Notes under the pieces: generated by a model
The model's database searches: none
Told to the model about the DNA's origin: nothing
The model's input: only the letters and a program-made list of their open reading frames with translations
Assembly (NCBI GenBank): GCA_947653315.1
Contig: CANTGP010000112.1
Location: 1 to 8,419 of the forward strand
Length of the DNA stretch: 8,419 nt
Reading direction: 5' to 3'
Source: an uncultured Lachnospiraceae bacterium
GTDB lineage: Bacteria > Bacillota > Clostridia > Lachnospirales > Lachnospiraceae
Position numbers and translations under genes: made by a program
Shown: piece by piece, positions 7,118 through 8,419 of the stretch
Numbering within the stretch: position 1 is the first letter of the stretch
Layout of the letters: each line of letters starts with the position of its first letter

Positions 7118-7163
7118 ACGGCAGGAAACCACACTGCCATAACGGAAAGGATGGATATGACCC

Positions 7164-8126
7164 ATGTCAAAACCCAAAAAAATCATTACCGAATACCGGA
7201 ATTATTATCTCCCCCTGCAGTTTCCCGCCCTCCTGCTTTCCGGCGATTACTGGAAAATTTCCGATGTCCCCAGCGGGCGCCTGCACTTCCACAATTGTCT
7301 GGAAATCGGTATCTGCCACAGCGACAGCGGCACTTTGGAATTTCACGGAAATCCCCTGCCCTTTAAAGAGGGGGACGTAACCTGCATCCCGCGCAACATC
7401 CCCCATACCACCTATTCCACCAAAGGTACGGAGAGCCACTGGTCCTACCTGTACCTGGACCCCGAAGAACTGTTCCGCAACCTCCTGCCCAATTCCTGGA
7501 GGAACTACGATTTATCCTTTCCGTCCGGCCAGACTTACAAGTATATCCTAAGCCGCAGTTCCTATCCTTTGGTACATACCCTGGTTCTGCAGGTCATTGC
7601 GGAAATGGAAAACCAAAAACCCGGTTACCAGCTCAGTGCACGCGGACTGCTGTTAGCCCTTTATGTGGAACTGTACCGTATCCAGCATGAAGCCGATTCC
7701 ATCCAGCCGGACGGAAGCAGCCGCCTTCTCCCCGCCGAAAATGCCCTGATGATTGCTCCTGCCCTGGACTATATCGAACAAAATTACGCATCCTCCTTTT
7801 CCATCGAACACCTTGCCACACTCTGTCATTGGAGTCCTACGCATTTCCGCAGGGTATTCCATGAAATTATGGGAATTTCCCCTTTAGAGCATGTGAACAA
7901 CACAAGAATCATGAATGCCTGCAAGCTGCTACGCAGCACGGAGGATTCCATTTTGGACATCTCGGAAAGCACGGGATTCCATTCCGTGTCCAGTTTTAAC
8001 CGTTTTTTTATAAAAATCATGAAAGTACCGCCGAGGGAATACCGCAAGCAGATGGCATTGGCGGATAAGAAGGAGAACCAGTCCATCCTGGAATATGCGG
8101 GATGGCTTTACCCAGAGAAGACTTGA
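7164..8126 (+). CDS. AraC-family transcriptional regulator with cupin sensor domain
   Basis: Likely sugar-responsive activator of the divergent transport operon. In the 320-aa protein the N-terminal cupin domain (about 10-100) shows HFHNCLE with His41, His43 and Glu47, then FKEGDVTCIPRNIPH with His81, the usual cupin sequence pattern of this group. The C-terminal DNA-binding domain (about 198-297) has both helix-turn-helix units: SIEHLATLCHWSPTHFRRVF (about 213-232) and ILDISESTGFHSVSSFNRFF (about 263-282), followed by the VPPREYRK signature. An in-frame TGA at 7158-7160 makes the ATG at 7164 the earliest start; the ribosome binding site (AGGATGG, 7148-7154) is mediocre. Its divergent position next to a complete import and degradation operon points to local control; the true ligand is unknown. 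In Bacillus the comparable pectin genes use YesM/YesN-type or related regulators. Confidence 0.93.
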   Translation: MSKPKKIITEYRNYYLPLQFPALLLSGDYWKISDVPSGRLHFHNCLEIGICHSDSGTLEFHGNPLPFKEGDVTCIPRNIPHTTYSTKGTESHWSYLYLDPEELFRNLLPNSWRNYDLSFPSGQTYKYILSRSSYPLVHTLVLQVIAEMENQKPGYQLSARGLLLALYVELYRIQHEADSIQPDGSSRLLPAENALMIAPALDYIEQNYASSFSIEHLATLCHWSPTHFRRVFHEIMGISPLEHVNNTRIMNACKLLRSTEDSILDISESTGFHSVSSFNRFFIKIMKVPPREYRKQMALADKKENQSILEYAGWLYPEKT

Positions 8127-8136
8127 AAGGGCGGAC

Positions 8137-8206
8137 GCCCGTGCGTGGTTTTTTTAGTGGCCGGCAGTTGTGCTGCTGCCGGCCACTAAAAAAACCACAC
8201 ACGGGC
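8137..8206. repeat. Long near-perfect palindrome (31-base arms, 8-base loop)
   Basis: Arm 8137-8167 is the reverse complement of 8176-8206 with a single difference: C8143 faces A8200, which becomes a G-U pair in minus-strand RNA. The loop is 8168-8175. Each arm has a GC-rich outer block (GCCCGTGCGTGG), seven T or A, and a GC-rich inner block (GTGGCCGGCAG). The T run precedes the inner stem and the A run follows it on both strands, the reverse of an intrinsic terminator, so it is not a textbook one. It may still stop convergent transcription, or be the end of a mobile or rearranged segment. Confidence 0.85.
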
Positions 8207-8258
8207 TGGGTAAAAAAGAATGCCGAATCATAACGTTTCTTTTTATTCTCTACCCAGC
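8205..8258. repeat. Second stem-loop adjoining the palindrome
   Basis: GCTGGGTA (8205-8212) pairs with TACCCAGC (8251-8258). Inside it AAAAAGAA (8213-8220) can pair with TTCTTTTT (8237-8244) across a six-base bulge (8245-8250). On the minus strand this structure is followed by GTGTGTGG and seven T (the T run is the complement of 8188-8194), so it could serve as a loose minus-strand terminator. Confidence 0.55.
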
Positions 8259-8342
8259 ACAGGAGTGATTATTTTGCAGGGCGGCCTGAATTGTCTTCAT
8301 ATGCCGTCTCAATATTCCAGGGTGTCGAGGTATTTCATGTAA

Positions 8343-8419
8343 TTTACTACCATAAGGGCTATTTTGAAGGTCGGCGACGAGGTGGAGCTGTTCGTCATCC
8401 GCGTCAACGATGTGGAGGG
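8343..8419 (+). pseudogene. rpsA: Ribosomal protein S1-like fragment lacking its 5' part, cut by the window edge
   Basis: From 8370 the plus strand encodes VGDEVELFVIRVNDVEG, preceded in frame by LK. From memory this closely matches the conserved segment of an early S1 domain in clostridial ribosomal protein S1, which usually follows at least about 60 further residues, or an IspH domain in IspH-S1 fusions. Here the frame is open only back to 8343, with an in-frame TAA at 8340-8342. The residues FTTIRAI before LK do not look like S1, and no proper start exists (TTG at 8364 is possible but would omit most of the domain). Codons use GAG and C/G-ending forms almost exclusively, unlike the GAA-rich genes of the operon. 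It could be a true gene broken by insertion, a relic, or a joining artefact. Confidence 0.5.

Larger units (their letters stand above)
6789..7163. other. Divergent regulatory region between operon and AraC gene
   Basis: This 375-base non-coding stretch is much more A/T-rich than its surroundings and holds long T runs on the plus strand from about 6963 to 7075. It contains candidate promoters for both directions and an inverted pair of 7-base sites, TTGTGCA at 6956-6962 and TGCACAA at 7107-7113. Also present are a direct repeat of GGCAAA at 7091-7096 and 7100-7105 and two similar A5-core motifs 41 bases apart (6905-6913 and 6945-6954). An AraC-type regulator would be expected to bind here. I see no riboswitch or small RNA that I can name. 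Confidence 0.6.
8127..8342. other. Intergenic region with two stem-loops and no clear gene
   Basis: After the AraC stop the sequence holds a long palindrome (8137-8206) and an overlapping second stem-loop (8205-8258), described separately, then about 80 bases without a recognisable element. A short plus-strand reading frame from ATG 8301 ends at TAA 8340-8342. Short minus-strand frames are also open here, but none resembles a protein I know. Confidence 0.5.

Noticed and set aside
8250..8300. 16-codon minus-strand mini-gene or leader peptide (starts MKTIQAALQ, ends with a Cys-containing tail)
   Set aside because: The ATG has no convincing ribosome binding site and is simply internal to a longer open frame. 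No downstream gene on that strand would be controlled by it before the convergent AraC gene.
1..8419. CRISPR arrays, tRNA or rRNA genes, complete insertion sequence, prophage genes
   Set aside because: No regularly spaced repeats, no tRNA-like cloverleaf or rRNA-like stretch, and no recognisable full transposase or phage protein were seen on either strand.

Overview
The window looks like a piece of a Gram-positive, anaerobic gut or plant-fibre degrader, most likely a Lachnospiraceae-type Clostridia. The evidence is strong AGGAGG-type ribosome binding sites, a lipobox-bearing solute-binding protein with an Ala/Glu/Thr/Pro-rich linker, an LplB/LplC-type ABC transporter with no ATPase gene of its own, and moderate GC content. 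The genus assignment is inference; there is no marker gene here except a short ribosomal protein S1-like fragment at the right edge.

Layout. Positions 9-6788 hold a five-gene operon on the minus strand. Read in transcription order it is: permease 1 (LplB/YteP type), permease 2 (LplC/YtcP type), solute-binding lipoprotein (LplA/YtcQ type), a GH105 unsaturated rhamnogalacturonyl (or glucuronyl) hydrolase, and a rhamnogalacturonan acetylesterase-type SGNH hydrolase with an S-layer-homology-like C-terminus. A 375-base, T-rich divergent intergenic region (6789-7163) separates the operon from a cupin-type AraC regulator on the plus strand (7164-8126). Beyond the regulator (8127-8419) there is no intact gene. 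That stretch holds a long palindrome with 31-base arms, a second stem-loop, and an abrupt in-frame 17-residue match to ribosomal protein S1 that runs off the edge without its upstream part.

How it works together (inference from known families): pectin, especially acetylated rhamnogalacturonan I, is cut outside the cell by lyases encoded elsewhere. The lipoprotein captures unsaturated oligosaccharides and the two permeases import them, presumably powered by a shared MsmX-type ATPase. In the cytoplasm the esterase removes acetyl groups and the GH105 enzyme removes the terminal unsaturated uronic acid. The AraC protein probably senses a sugar ligand and switches on the operon from the shared intergenic region.

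The most unusual points are the SLH-like repeats on an enzyme with no signal peptide, the palindrome plus truncated S1 fragment at the right end (a possible insertion, rearrangement or assembly junction), and a stem-loop between the lipoprotein gene and the first enzyme gene.
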